Source: Salinicoccus luteus DSM 17002 (lineage in GTDB: Bacteria > Bacillota > Bacilli > Staphylococcales > Salinicoccaceae). From it: 64,000 nucleotides of DNA. Below are positions 9,033-17,617 of the stretch, piece by piece. The position numbers and the translations under genes are program-made. The notes under the pieces are model-generated. The model saw nothing but the letters and a program-made list of their open reading frames with translations, was not told where the DNA came from and made no database searches. Every line of letters begins with the position of its first letter. Position 1 is the stretch's first letter. The stretch spans positions 310,001 through 374,000 of the forward strand of contig NZ_JONV01000006.1 of assembly GCF_000712035.1 (NCBI RefSeq). Direction: 5' to 3'.

Positions 9033-10197
9033 CCACCCACTCCATTATTTTCTTTCTATCATTCTCCAGGTTGCCGTCCAGTATCTCTGTTTCTATGGCT
9101 GAAAATACCTTCCTGATCCATCTGCCGCCACGCGCATTGAAGAAAGTCATGAGCATTTTGCCGTCAAGGTCGATGTCGGCAATATTCGAAATCGGCAAGT
9201 GTGGCTTCAGGTCAATAGCCGACTGGATGCGTTCCCTTTTCTCCTCCAATTCACTGAAGGCATTCGACTCCATGATGGCAGATGCGTTCTCCAATATTTT
9301 CATATCATGGCTGTAGGCGAGCTCCTTCACGGTGGCCGGCCTATGGATCATTTCAATCAGCCCGGTTGTGCTCTGTATCTCTTTTTTCATATCATTGGAA
9401 AGTTTCAATTCATGAAGATGCCGTCTCAGTTCCGGGTTCCTCCACATCTGAAGTGCAATCTCATTTTCCAATGAATGGACTTCCGTATCCAGAAAATCTT
9501 CATCTCGAATGTTTTCAAGGAAAGCCAGATGATCTTTCAGATGAGTTTCAACCATGAGGGACTTCGCCGCTTTAACGCCTGGCCCCCTGTATAGTTTAAG
9601 GAGTTCGACAACACACCGTTCCACAGCAACGTATTCGAGGTTTTGTGCATGTTCAGCCATTGCACGTTCTGTTTCAGGGGCGACCTGGAATTCAAGGTGT
9701 GCCGAGAACCGTGCGGCTCTCAGCATTCGGAGGGCATCCTCGTTGAATCGCTCTTCTGCACGCCCGACGGTACGTATGACCCTCTCTGCTATATCCCTCC
9801 TGCCACCATAGGGATCGATGATCTGGAAATGTTCATCCATGGCCATCGCGTTCATTGTAAAGTCCCTGCGTTCGAGATCGCTGTTGAGCCGGCTTGTGAA
9901 TGCCACCTGGTCCGGCCGGCGGAAGTCGCTGTAGCCCGATTCCGTACGGAACGTAGTCACTTCAAATGTTGTGTCGTCAATGAGCACAATAATTGTGCCA
10001 TGCTCTTTTCCAACATCGATGGTGCGCTCGAAGAGGCGCTCAATATCATCCGGAAGCGCATCCGTGGTGATGTCCACATCATTAATGGAACGCTGCATAT
10101 GATGATCGCGGACACATCCCCCGACAAAATATCCCTTATATCCATTTGCTTCCAAAGTGGTCAGTATCTTATTGCCTACCTTAAAAAGTTCATGCAT
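8983..10197 (-). CDS. cca: CCA-adding tRNA nucleotidyltransferase
   Basis: Adds or repairs the 3' CCA end of tRNAs without a template. The nucleotidyltransferase head shows GGCVRD followed by the metal-binding DVDITTDALPDDIERLF and the neck region motif FRTE, RRDFTMNAMAMD and the ERFNEDALRMLRAARF sequence typical of class II CCA enzymes. About 404 residues, normal for Gram-positive single-enzyme CCA transferases. ATG at 10197 is preferred over 10203 because it is nine rather than three bases from the GGAG site; it overlaps the bshA stop, indicating coupling in the mgsA-bshA-cca-birA operon. Confidence 0.95.
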   Translation of the reverse strand: MHELFKVGNKILTTLEANGYKGYFVGGCVRDHHMQRSINDVDITTDALPDDIERLFERTIDVGKEHGTIIVLIDDTTFEVTTFRTESGYSDFRRPDQVAFTSRLNSDLERRDFTMNAMAMDEHFQIIDPYGGRRDIAERVIRTVGRAEERFNEDALRMLRAARFSAHLEFQVAPETERAMAEHAQNLEYVAVERCVVELLKLYRGPGVKAAKSLMVETHLKDHLAFLENIRDEDFLDTEVHSLENEIALQMWRNPELRRHLHELKLSNDMKKEIQSTTGLIEMIHRPATVKELAYSHDMKILENASAIMESNAFSELEEKRERIQSAIDLKPHLPISNIADIDLDGKMLMTFFNARGGRWIRKVFSAIETEILDGNLENDRKKIMEWVDAHVEYEAGDIKIIEE

Positions 10198-11335
10198 TGC
10201 CATCTTCTCCGATCAGTTGCCTGTACAAGGATTCGTATTTACTGACGATCACATCCGAATGGAAGCGTCTTTTGATATCCTCGAGCATCCGGCTCTGGAA
10301 TTCATTGTACAGGGTTTCATCCTCCAGGATATTGATGATGCGCTCCCCTGCCCGGGCGTAATCCCCGATTTCCACAAGGTATCCTGTTCTCTCATGCTGG
10401 ATGACCTCGCTTATGCCACCGGCAACAGTGCCGACCGGGACCGCACCGCAATTCATCGCTTCCAGCAATGCCAGTCCAAAGCTCTCCTTTTCACTCATCA
10501 GCAGAAAGATGTCACTCATCAGATAGAATCTCCTCACATCCGTCTGCTGGCCTGCGAATATGACAGCATCCTGCAGTCCCAGGCGTTTCACCAGCAGCCT
10601 GACACTGTTCATTTCGGGACCGTCCCCAACGAGCACAAGCACACTGTCGATTCTTCCATGGACACTATGGAACGCCCTTACGATGTCATCGATACGCTTT
10701 ATCTTTCTGAAATTTGACGTATGCATCAGCACTTTCGTCTGTTGCGGGATGCCATATCTTGCTTTCATTTCCGTTTTGATTGCCTCCCGATCGGTCATAT
10801 TGAAGTACTTCTCGTCAACAAAATTGTGGACGGTCTGTATCTCCTTATCGGGCTCTATCAGTGAAAGGGTCTGTTTGTTCAGGCTTTCAGAGACGGCTGT
10901 GACGACATCGGATCCATTGATGCCGAACCGTATTGCACTGACCAGGGACATGTCATGACCGAGAACCGTTATATCCGTCCCGTGGAGCGTAGTGACGATG
11001 CCTACATCCTTCTGGGCCATCTGGCGTGCCAGTATGCCACATACGGCATGGGGGACGGCATAGTGCATATGGATGACATCCAGGTCATATTCTACAATGA
11101 CTTCGGAAATCTTGCTTGCCAGGGTGATATCATAGGGTGGATAGCGGAACACACTGTAATCGTTTATATCCGTCTGATGGATGTATATGTTCGGATGATT
11201 CGCGTCCAGGCGGAACGGGACATTTGAAGTGATGAAGTGGACTTCATGTCCGCGTCTGGCCATCTGTATGCCGAGCTCAGTGGCGATGATGCCGCTGCCG
11301 CCGACACTCGGGTAGCAGGTTATGCCTATCTTCAT
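10190..11335 (-). CDS. bshA: N-acetyl-alpha-D-glucosaminyl L-malate synthase (bacillithiol synthesis)
   Basis: GT4-family retaining glycosyltransferase that joins UDP-GlcNAc and L-malate, the first step of bacillithiol, the main low-molecular-weight thiol of Firmicutes. The N-terminal glycine-rich loop YPSVGGSGIIATELG and the C-terminal donor-binding segment SEKESFGLALLEAMNCGAVPVG with its EX7E pattern are evident. 381 residues, near the usual length. It lies between mgsA and cca as in Bacillus, but the deacetylase bshB1 that separates mgsA from bshA in B. subtilis is missing here, so the deacetylase must be encoded elsewhere, as in S. aureus. Confidence 0.95.
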   Translation of the reverse strand: MKIGITCYPSVGGSGIIATELGIQMARRGHEVHFITSNVPFRLDANHPNIYIHQTDINDYSVFRYPPYDITLASKISEVIVEYDLDVIHMHYAVPHAVCGILARQMAQKDVGIVTTLHGTDITVLGHDMSLVSAIRFGINGSDVVTAVSESLNKQTLSLIEPDKEIQTVHNFVDEKYFNMTDREAIKTEMKARYGIPQQTKVLMHTSNFRKIKRIDDIVRAFHSVHGRIDSVLVLVGDGPEMNSVRLLVKRLGLQDAVIFAGQQTDVRRFYLMSDIFLLMSEKESFGLALLEAMNCGAVPVGTVAGGISEVIQHERTGYLVEIGDYARAGERIINILEDETLYNEFQSRMLEDIKRRFHSDVIVSKYESLYRQLIGEDGNA

Positions 11336-11340
11336 CCTCG

Positions 11341-11718
11341 CTACCCCCTGTCTTTATGGCTCAGGTGATAGAGCACAGCTTCAGCAGTGCCCTCATTGGT
11401 GGCCAGAGGCACATCATATACATCGGAGAGCCGCAGCAGGGCGCTGACATCCGGTTCATGGGGCTGCGCAGTAAGCGGGTCCCTGAAGAAGATGATGCAG
11501 TCTATCGTGTTGTTTGCGACCATGGCACCGATCTCCTGGTCACCTCCAAGCGGCCCTGATTTGCACCTGTGAACGTCAAGGCCGGTATGCTTGATGATTC
11601 TGCCGCCGGTCGTTCCTGTCGCATACAGTACCTGTTCCCTGAAAAATTCAATGTGCTTGTCTATGAACCTGAGGAGGTCATCCTTCTTTTCATCATGTGC
11701 AATCAATGCGATCTTCAT
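11341..11718 (-). CDS. mgsA: Methylglyoxal synthase
   Basis: Converts dihydroxyacetone phosphate to methylglyoxal and phosphate, a bypass of lower glycolysis. The sequence carries the family signature: [12 protein letters not shown] at the start, the phosphate-binding [19 protein letters not shown], the catalytic aspartates in [15 protein letters not shown] and the final [10 protein letters not shown]. About 125 residues. ATG at 11718 is chosen to match the family N-terminus; an ATG at 11730 would add four residues. It is the first gene of the minus-strand operon leading into bshA, so production of the electrophile methylglyoxal is coupled to synthesis of bacillithiol, which helps detoxify it. 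Confidence 0.95.
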   Translation of the reverse strand: MKIALIAHDEKKDDLLRFIDKHIEFFREQVLYATGTTGGRIIKHTGLDVHRCKSGPLGGDQEIGAMVANNTIDCIIFFRDPLTAQPHEPDVSALLRLSDVYDVPLATNEGTAEAVLYHLSHKDRG

Positions 11719-11750
11719 ATTATCATCCATTCTTTAGGTTGCTAGTATTG

Positions 11751-11779
11751 ATTATAGATAATGTTCTGTCTGGTGTGAA
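11751..11779 (-). promoter_or_regulatory. SigmaA promoter of the mgsA-bshA-cca-birA-dinG-aspB-asnS operon
   Basis: On the minus strand TTCACA, 17 bases, then TATAAT (perfect -10), about 30 bases upstream of mgsA. No other promoter-like sequence was noticed before asnS ends. The rest of the 11731-11894 gap holds the yugP terminator and no gene. Confidence 0.8.
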
Positions 11780-11860
11780 GCCGATTCCGGTGTTTCGTCA
11801 TATGATGGCGGAAGGCTTCATATCATATCATAATAATATTAACAGAATTCCGGACAAATA

Positions 11861-11886
11861 AAAAAGGAACCCTTCACGGGTTCCTG
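11861..11886 (-). terminator. Terminator after yugP
   Basis: Hairpin AGGAACCC / GGGTTCCT with a 4-base loop, followed on the minus strand by TTTTTTATTT. It ends the yugP transcript just before the mgsA promoter region. Confidence 0.85.
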
Positions 11887-11894
11887 AATTATTT

Positions 11895-12593
11895 CTAGTT
11901 GCCGCTTCTGGCAATCAGAATGAATCTTACAAGTTCAGCCACGGCAACTGCAGTCGCTGCAACATAAGTCATTGCTGCTGCATTCAATACCTTCTTGGCA
12001 TGTCGGTATTCTTTTTCGTTGACGATGTTCAGTGATTCAATCTGATTCATCGCCCGCTTCGATGCATCGAATTCGACGGGCAGCGTTACGATCTGGAACA
12101 GGACGGCGAATGCCATAAGGGCGATTCCGCCCCACAGAAGCATGTCCCCAAGGCCTCCGCCTGCATTGCTCTGGGCATACGTGATGATCATGCCTGCAAT
12201 GATCAGGAAGTACGAGAAGTTGCTCCCCAGTTGTGCGAGAGGGAAAAGTGCAGAACGGAAGTTCAGGAATGCATAGCCTGTCGCATGCTGGATAGCATGT
12301 CCGACCTCATGGGCTGCAACTGCCGTTCCGGCCACACTCGGTGTATCATAGTTGTGTGGGGAAAGGACGAGCTTCTTATTCTTAGGATCGTAATAGTCGC
12401 TCAGGAAGCCTTGGCCTCTTTCTACGGAGACATCATAGATGCCATTTTCCCTGAGGATCTCCTCGGCAACCTCGCGCCCTGTAAGACCACTCGTGGAACG
12501 TACCTTGGAGTACTTGTTGAATGTGGACTTGACGTTCATCTGCGCGAGCATTGGAACAACCATTAAAATCACAAAATATAAAATTATATACAC
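11895..12593 (-). CDS. yugP: YugP-family membrane zinc metallopeptidase
   Basis: Integral membrane protein of the Zn_peptidase_2 family, predicted metalloprotease of unknown substrate. The zinc-binding HEVGHAIQH motif is visible near residue 95, preceded by a hydrophobic N-terminal helix and followed by two or three membrane helices (LAQLGSNFSYFLIIAGMIIT, LLWGGIALMAFAVLFQIV and a C-terminal VAATAVAVAELVRFILI). The longest frame begins with a TTG that overlaps the GGAGG ribosome binding site; GTG at 12593, eleven bases after GGAGG, is a more likely start, giving about 232 residues. It stands alone between terminators and ypjA. Confidence 0.88.
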   Translation of the reverse strand: MYIILYFVILMVVPMLAQMNVKSTFNKYSKVRSTSGLTGREVAEEILRENGIYDVSVERGQGFLSDYYDPKNKKLVLSPHNYDTPSVAGTAVAAHEVGHAIQHATGYAFLNFRSALFPLAQLGSNFSYFLIIAGMIITYAQSNAGGGLGDMLLWGGIALMAFAVLFQIVTLPVEFDASKRAMNQIESLNIVNEKEYRHAKKVLNAAAMTYVAATAVAVAELVRFILIARSGN

Positions 12594-12653
12594 GTGGATT
12601 CCAACCTCCAAAAGTTTTTCATACTTTATTTTACTCCAATTTTTCTTATATAG

Positions 12654-13229
12654 TCAATCAGAACGCCTTGGCACAAGCTGATGGAGCAGCACAAGCACGA
12701 ACACGCTCAGCCAGAAGGCGAAATAGCCGATGTGGTCCTCATATTGGGCCAGGTTGCCATAGACTGGATACTGTCCATATACATAATCTATGATGTCGTT
12801 ATGGAAGAGCCAGATGGCTGTAATATAGAGATGTACGGGTCTGATTTCAAGATGTGGCAGGAACAGGATTGCCTGGAAGGCCATTATGCCATGCGAGGCG
12901 ATCAGCATCAGGCCAATCCATGACACAAAGCCAGTTTCGATGAAGGTGAGCAGGTTCATGACCACTGCCCAGACGCCATATTTAATCAGTGTTGTGAATG
13001 CCAAAGCATCAATCAGGCCCCACTTCCTCCCGAGGAGGATCATGATGATGAGGACAGAGAGGAAGAGGGTCGCTGTCGGGCTGTCCGGAACAAAGGGGAG
13101 GAAATACCACTCTGTATCGGAAAGCTGTCCCCTGTACCACCAGTAGCCGTATATCGTTCCCAACCCATTGGATATGAGGAGCAGGATCAGGAACCATCTG
13201 TTGTACATCAGGTCGATAATTTTATACAT
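12654..13229 (-). CDS. ypjA: YpjA-like membrane protein (DUF1405)
   Basis: 191-residue polytopic membrane protein with about five to six hydrophobic segments (for example WFLILLLISNGLGTIYGYWW, ATLFLSVLIIMILLG, YGVWAVVMNLLTFIETGFV, GIMAFQAILFLPH and the C-terminal GYFAFWLSVFVLVLLHQLV). It follows qcrC, the same place as ypjA behind qcrABC in Bacillus, hence the name. The function is unknown; the conserved link to the cytochrome bc operon suggests a role in respiration or its assembly, but no active-site motif is evident. A hairpin terminator separates it from qcrC, so expression would need read-through or a separate promoter. Confidence 0.85.
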   Translation of the reverse strand: MYKIIDLMYNRWFLILLLISNGLGTIYGYWWYRGQLSDTEWYFLPFVPDSPTATLFLSVLIIMILLGRKWGLIDALAFTTLIKYGVWAVVMNLLTFIETGFVSWIGLMLIASHGIMAFQAILFLPHLEIRPVHLYITAIWLFHNDIIDYVYGQYPVYGNLAQYEDHIGYFAFWLSVFVLVLLHQLVPRRSD

Positions 13230-13249
13230 TTGGGATGAACTCCTATTAA

Positions 13250-13275
13250 AAAAAGCCCTATTGCTAGGGCTTTTT
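13250..13275 (-). terminator. Terminator after qcrC
   Basis: Hairpin AAAGCCCTA / TAGGGCTTT in an A-rich/T-rich context between qcrC and ypjA; T-run lies on the minus-strand side. Confidence 0.8.
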
Positions 13276-13292
13276 CTTATTCTATATCGTCA

Positions 13293-14084
13293 TCAGTTCG
13301 AAGAATTCTCTGCCTCATCTCGCGATGTCAGCTCAAGATTCGCAACAAACTCGGAAATCTGCTGGATTTCTTCTTCTGTCAACTGGTCTTCGAATGCCGG
13401 CATATCACCAGAACCGTTTGTTACGAATGCATTCACTGTTTCAGCGTTGAGGTCCGGTTCGATCAGGTTGGGTCCCGATCCACCAGTCAATTCGCCACCG
13501 TGGCAGCTTGTACAGTTCGAACGTATCAGATCCTGGAAGACAGGGTCTTCAGTGTCCAGATTGGAGAATACAATTTGTCCCTGCTGGTTCTGTGTTTCCC
13601 AGTCATGGTAGGCAACCGACTCCCATGTAGTATAGAAGATGATGCCGAATGAGATGAGCATCATGGCAGCTGCTACGGGACGCTTCGTCCAGCGGCGCTC
13701 CTTGTTGTTGTCGAGCCAAGGTGCAAGGAGAAGTGCGCCCACACCGAGACCTGGGATGACCATGGCACCGATGATGTTGAATGGTCCTGATGCATATGTG
13801 TATTTAAGAATTTGATAAAGGAATAGGAAATACCAGTCTGGAAGAGGTATATATCCTGTATCTGTCGGATCTGCCACCCGTTCGAGTGGTGCTGGATGCG
13901 CTACTGTCAGACAAAGGAAACCGATGAGGAATACTGCACCGGTCACCCATTCCTTCAGAAGAAAGTCTGGATAGAACTCTTCAGTACGACCCGGGAATTC
14001 CGAATAGTCGCGGTTAAGTTTTGGTTTGTCATATTTCTGTATTCGTGAATCGCCGACGAATGTCAACCCTTTTCCACGTTTCAT
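13293..14084 (-). CDS. qcrC: Menaquinol:cytochrome c reductase, cytochrome b/c subunit
   Basis: Subunit of the Gram-positive bc complex that fuses a subunit IV-like membrane part to a cytochrome c domain. Three membrane segments are visible, including the PDWYFLFLYQILK sequence that contains the Qo-site region equivalent to PEWY, and the C-terminal domain has one haem c attachment motif CTSCHGG plus a distal methionine (GSGDMPAFED). 263 residues, similar to Bacillus QcrC. It is the last gene of qcrA-qcrB-qcrC. Haem attachment would depend on the ResABC maturation system encoded near 38.6-42 kb. S. aureus has no equivalent complex. Confidence 0.95.
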   Translation of the reverse strand: MKRGKGLTFVGDSRIQKYDKPKLNRDYSEFPGRTEEFYPDFLLKEWVTGAVFLIGFLCLTVAHPAPLERVADPTDTGYIPLPDWYFLFLYQILKYTYASGPFNIIGAMVIPGLGVGALLLAPWLDNNKERRWTKRPVAAAMMLISFGIIFYTTWESVAYHDWETQNQQGQIVFSNLDTEDPVFQDLIRSNCTSCHGGELTGGSGPNLIEPDLNAETVNAFVTNGSGDMPAFEDQLTEEEIQQISEFVANLELTSRDEAENSSN

Positions 14085-14108
14085 ATCATTTTACCTCCCT
14101 TGTCATTC

Positions 14109-14783
14109 CTATAGTGGTCCTGAGATACCTTGTCTACGTATCATGATGAAATGGATCGCCATCAATACGAATAGAGCAGCAGGCAGGAAGAATACATGGA
14201 TGGCAAAGAAACGTGTCAGCGTCTGTGCACCGATGATGGTTTCATCACCAGCAAGCAGTGTCTTGATCCATTCACCGACAAACGGTACACTCTCTGCAAT
14301 ATCCAAACCTACTTTTGTGGCAAACAATGCCTTCATGTCCCAAGGCAGCAGGTAGCCTGTAAATGCAAGTCCGAGCATTACCAGGAAGAGCAGTACGCCG
14401 ACGACCCAGTTGAGTTCGCGTGGCGCTTTGTATGAACCTGTAAAGAATACCCTTAGAGTATGTAGGAACATCATTACTACTACCAGGCTGGCGCCCCAGT
14501 GGTGCATGCCTCTGACGATCAATCCGGCTGCAACATCATGCTGCAGGTAATAGACTGAATTCCATGCATTGACGATGTCAGGCACATAATACATTGTCAG
14601 GAACATTCCTGATAAAATCTGTATAACTGTAATAAAAAACGTTAACCCGCCGAAGCAATAGACGAACGCCGAGAAGTGGTACGCGGGGTTAACATGTTCC
14701 GGCACTTCGTGGTCGGCAACATCCCTCCATATAGGAGTGATATCAATGCGATCGTCTATCCAATCATAGATTCTGTTAAGCAC
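14109..14783 (-). CDS. qcrB: Menaquinol:cytochrome c reductase, cytochrome b6 subunit
   Basis: b6-type cytochrome of the bc complex (224 residues, the normal length) with four membrane helices. Haem-ligating histidines lie in RGMHHWGASLVVVMMFLHT and near FAIHVFFLP and AIHFIM. The cysteine in YCFGGLTFF corresponds to the position that covalently binds the extra haem in b6-type proteins. The GFTGYLLPWD-type sequence (here AFTGYLLPWDMKA) is present. Lies between qcrA and qcrC in the same reading direction with short gaps. Confidence 0.96.
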   Translation of the reverse strand: MLNRIYDWIDDRIDITPIWRDVADHEVPEHVNPAYHFSAFVYCFGGLTFFITVIQILSGMFLTMYYVPDIVNAWNSVYYLQHDVAAGLIVRGMHHWGASLVVVMMFLHTLRVFFTGSYKAPRELNWVVGVLLFLVMLGLAFTGYLLPWDMKALFATKVGLDIAESVPFVGEWIKTLLAGDETIIGAQTLTRFFAIHVFFLPAALFVLMAIHFIMIRRQGISGPL

Positions 14784-14799
14784 ATTTTTCCCTCCTATA

Positions 14800-15303
14800 C
14801 TAGTTTACGAGTTCATTGGCCTTCATTTCGCCAATTGTGATGTAACCATCGGACACGCCGACTTCATACTGGTCCAACGGCCCTCTTGGAGGTGTACCCG
14901 GTACGTTCTGACCATTCTTCTCGTAGAGGCCATTGTGGCATGGGCAGAAGAAACGGTTCGGATTCGCTTCGTCACCCGCCCAGGTCACCGTACACCCGAG
15001 GTGTTTGCATACTGGGGACAGGGCGATGATATCCTCCCCATCACGGTATACCCAGACGAAATCAGTGACTTCACTTTCATACCAGCCATCCTGCTGTTCA
15101 TAGGAAAAGTCAACCTTGACCGGCGTCTCCGTAATCTCATCAGCTGACACACTTGTTGTAATCATGGAGCCTGCTGCCTCCTCCTGGAACAGTGGATCCA
15201 GTGCGAACCTTCCCATTGGCAATATAACACCAGCCGCCATGAAAGATCCTACTCCCATCAAGGAATAGTTCAGGAATTGGCGTCTTGTTACTTTTTGCGA
15301 CAT
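14800..15303 (-). CDS. qcrA: Menaquinol:cytochrome c reductase, Rieske iron-sulfur subunit
   Basis: Rieske protein that takes electrons from menaquinol at the outer membrane face. The [2Fe-2S] ligand boxes CKHLGC and CPCHNGLY are complete. The N-terminus has a twin-arginine sequence TRRQFLNY followed by a single hydrophobic anchor, so Tat export is likely. 167 residues. Strong ribosome binding site (GAGGGGGG) before the ATG. It is the first gene of the qcr operon and has its own promoter about 60 bases upstream. Confidence 0.96.
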   Translation of the reverse strand: MSQKVTRRQFLNYSLMGVGSFMAAGVILPMGRFALDPLFQEEAAGSMITTSVSADEITETPVKVDFSYEQQDGWYESEVTDFVWVYRDGEDIIALSPVCKHLGCTVTWAGDEANPNRFFCPCHNGLYEKNGQNVPGTPPRGPLDQYEVGVSDGYITIGEMKANELVN

Positions 15304-15362
15304 TCATATTTCCCCCCTCAAACGCGCGTTCTTTTACATATTAATATAACTAGGACATTTCA

Positions 15363-15391
15363 ATTTTAGCCTATTAGCTCATACCGGTCAA
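15363..15391 (-). promoter_or_regulatory. SigmaA promoter of qcrABC
   Basis: TTGACC, 17 bases, TAAAAT on the minus strand in the 140-base gap between ypiF and qcrA. No gene or terminator was seen in the rest of this gap, so read-through from aroC-ypiF is also possible. Confidence 0.7.
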
Positions 15392-15443
15392 TAAGCTATC
15401 TCAACTTTTGATATTGACGGATGGCATAATCGTGTAAAACTGC

Positions 15444-15878
15444 CTATTTCTTGAGATTCCAGATTGATATGATTCTTTTCATGACATCCTTGACCTCATC
15501 ATTGATGAGGCTCATTTTCATCTCGATGTCCATGTCCTCCAGAGGAATCCGGTTCAGGACGATGAAATGCGCATCCTCCATGGTGAAATCATGATGGGTA
15601 AGGACGACGATTTTCCTGAAGCCATAGGACTTCAACTGTTCGATATACGCTTCAAGCACTGATGTGATCTGGTCTACGGTCATTATGGCAGGGGTGATGA
15701 AAAGACGGCCCTTGAGCTGTTTCTCCAATTGTATCGTCACCATCTGAATCATTTCCATGTCGCTGGCATTGGACCTCGAACCATCGTTCATATCCGCACT
15801 GGCAAAGGGAATCACTGCAGTATCGACAAATTCTATTTCATCCTTCAATACTTTCAGGTCCTGATGGTTGTAGAGCAT
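15444..15878 (-). CDS. ypiF: YpiF-like protein (DUF2487)
   Basis: 144-residue soluble protein of unknown function, matched to Bacillus YpiF by its position between ypiB and qcrA and its size. It reads as an alpha/beta protein with hydrophobic beta strands (RLFITPAIMTV, RKIVVLTHHDF) and no membrane segment or catalytic motif I can name. Together with ypiA and ypiB it forms a conserved unit between the shikimate and bc complex genes. Confidence 0.75.
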   Translation of the reverse strand: MLYNHQDLKVLKDEIEFVDTAVIPFASADMNDGSRSNASDMEMIQMVTIQLEKQLKGRLFITPAIMTVDQITSVLEAYIEQLKSYGFRKIVVLTHHDFTMEDAHFIVLNRIPLEDMDIEMKMSLINDEVKDVMKRIISIWNLKK

Positions 15879-15895
15879 TCTCTCACCTTTTCCAA

Positions 15896-16366
15896 TTATT
15901 TTATCTGATTGAGATACTCAGTCAGCCTGATGAATCTCCTATGGTCTTTTGCATCGAGTGCCTCGTCTATCTGTCTTTTAACGGCTTCGTGCCCCATCTT
16001 CTCCAGTGTCCTGTCCATGTACGTCTCCAGTGATTTCACCTTTTGATAGCGTGCATCATGACGACTGAGGTTGAAATGCAGGAACAGTGTATGATCCTGG
16101 TTCATGTTCAATTCATGGAAGATGACCTCACCATCCACAGTGACCGTATTCCCCTTTTCAAAGAGGAGCGTCGGGCTCCCACTTTCCCTGTCGGCGATAC
16201 GCAATTTCCTGTCCACGGTGCCTTCATCAAGAAAGACGACATTTTTCGATACCGTCGGGTGCGACTTGATGAAGTTCAGTATCCATACCGCAGTCCGGTC
16301 GTCAAAGTCATAATTGTACAGGATGTAGTCAATGAAATCTTTTCTATACTTGGTCATATTCATCAT
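15896..16366 (-). CDS. ypiB: YpiB protein (UPF0302, IDEAL domain)
   Basis: 156-residue protein with the UPF0302 fold and a C-terminal IDEAL motif, seen here as RQIDEALDAKDHRRFIRLTEYL. In Bacillus YpiB is reported to affect stability of the QcrA Rieske subunit and LpxC-type protease control has been discussed for related proteins; for this organism any such role is inference from its place upstream of qcrA. ATG at 16366, seven bases after AAGGAG, overlaps the end of ypiA by 23 bases, so the two are coupled. Confidence 0.8.
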   Translation of the reverse strand: MMNMTKYRKDFIDYILYNYDFDDRTAVWILNFIKSHPTVSKNVVFLDEGTVDRKLRIADRESGSPTLLFEKGNTVTVDGEVIFHELNMNQDHTLFLHFNLSRHDARYQKVKSLETYMDRTLEKMGHEAVKRQIDEALDAKDHRRFIRLTEYLNQIK

Positions 16367-17615
16367 CCAAACGCTCCTTCTCGAACTGCCAACCTACATT
16401 GTCAGGTTCCATAATGATGAGTTTTTCCAGTACATCCCTTCTTGAAGGATGACGGATTTCCGTAAGGTACTCATAGTAGTCCGTATAGAACTCGATGGAA
16501 TCCCCGATCAGTTTTGATGCCTCCTGATACAGGGAGAGCGCATCTTCGTCATTTTCATTCTCCTGCTGGATCTTTGCAAGCAGGTACAGACTTTCTCCAG
16601 AGAGTGCGTGGATGTCGAGTCCTGATGTAAATGTTCCGACTTCTGATGTCCGTCCGGTTTTCAGAAGTGTCTCGAAAAGCATCAGATAGGCATCATCATA
16701 ATCCTGGTCGAGTGAGATTGCCCTGTTGAAGTTCTCAATCGCCCTGCCCTCTTCCCCGTTGCGGAAATGGAGTCTCCCCAGATGGAAGAAGAACAGGGGT
16801 TCCGTATCGTCCTCTTTAATATAATCCTCCAGCAGTTCTATGGCCGCATCGAGGTTGTGCTCCGTCTCGTGGACATTCATGAGCAGGATATAGGCATTGA
16901 CGTAGTAGGGCTCATTCTCTATCACCTGGGCAAGTAGGTTTTTGGCTGATTCATACGACTGCAGCTGATACTCCATAAGCGCCTTTCTGTAGTAGTCGTC
17001 GTTGGAATAGTACTTTTCATCCGCAGCATCAAAGTACATCTGGGCGTTCTCCAGGTCCAGCTGATTCATATGCAGCTCGGCAAGGCGCAGATTCAACTCC
17101 ACGCCATTCACTTCCTGGATTCCATCGCTGATGAGCGTTTCATAGTGTCGGATGGCATCCGGGAATTCTCCATCCTCATAATAGATTTCAGCCAGGGCGA
17201 AATCCAGTATGGGATCATCGCTCAACCCCTTGGCTTCAAGAAGTGATCTTACAGCAACATCACTCATATTGAGCTGCTGGAAGATTTCCGCTTTCAGCAT
17301 GAGCACAGGCGGGGTTTTTTCCGCTTCATTCACCAGACTCAATGCTTCATCGAGGCGGCCGTCTGTAATCAGTATGTCCACGAGGTAGGACAGTACTTCA
17401 TCATCATGTCCGGTATGGTCGTGAAGATGGGAGAATATGGTTTCTGCCGGCTTGTGGAGTCCTGAGGCCACAAGTGTATCTCCAAGGATGAAGAGCGCCT
17501 CAAGGTCCATTTCATCGACAAGCTGGCCGATGTTGCCAAGCACCGCTTCCAATCTCTTTTCAGGGTATTCCCCTTTTTTCAGTTGATCAATAATCTCATA
17601 TATCTGGTCCTGCAT
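16344..17615 (-). CDS. ypiA: Tetratricopeptide repeat protein, YpiA-like
   Basis: 423-residue protein made almost wholly of tetratricopeptide-like helical pairs (for example LRLAELHMNQLDLENAQMYF and LGRLHFRNGEEGRAIENFNR), with no signal peptide. It serves as a protein interaction scaffold by family. Position directly downstream of aroA and overlapping ypiB matches ypiA of Bacillus. Highly acidic. Its partner is unknown; in Bacillus YpiA and YpiB act together, and the overlap of the two frames here fits that. Confidence 0.85.
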   Translation of the reverse strand: MQDQIYEIIDQLKKGEYPEKRLEAVLGNIGQLVDEMDLEALFILGDTLVASGLHKPAETIFSHLHDHTGHDDEVLSYLVDILITDGRLDEALSLVNEAEKTPPVLMLKAEIFQQLNMSDVAVRSLLEAKGLSDDPILDFALAEIYYEDGEFPDAIRHYETLISDGIQEVNGVELNLRLAELHMNQLDLENAQMYFDAADEKYYSNDDYYRKALMEYQLQSYESAKNLLAQVIENEPYYVNAYILLMNVHETEHNLDAAIELLEDYIKEDDTEPLFFFHLGRLHFRNGEEGRAIENFNRAISLDQDYDDAYLMLFETLLKTGRTSEVGTFTSGLDIHALSGESLYLLAKIQQENENDEDALSLYQEASKLIGDSIEFYTDYYEYLTEIRHPSRRDVLEKLIIMEPDNVGWQFEKERLDDEYDQV

Positions 17616-17617
17616 AT

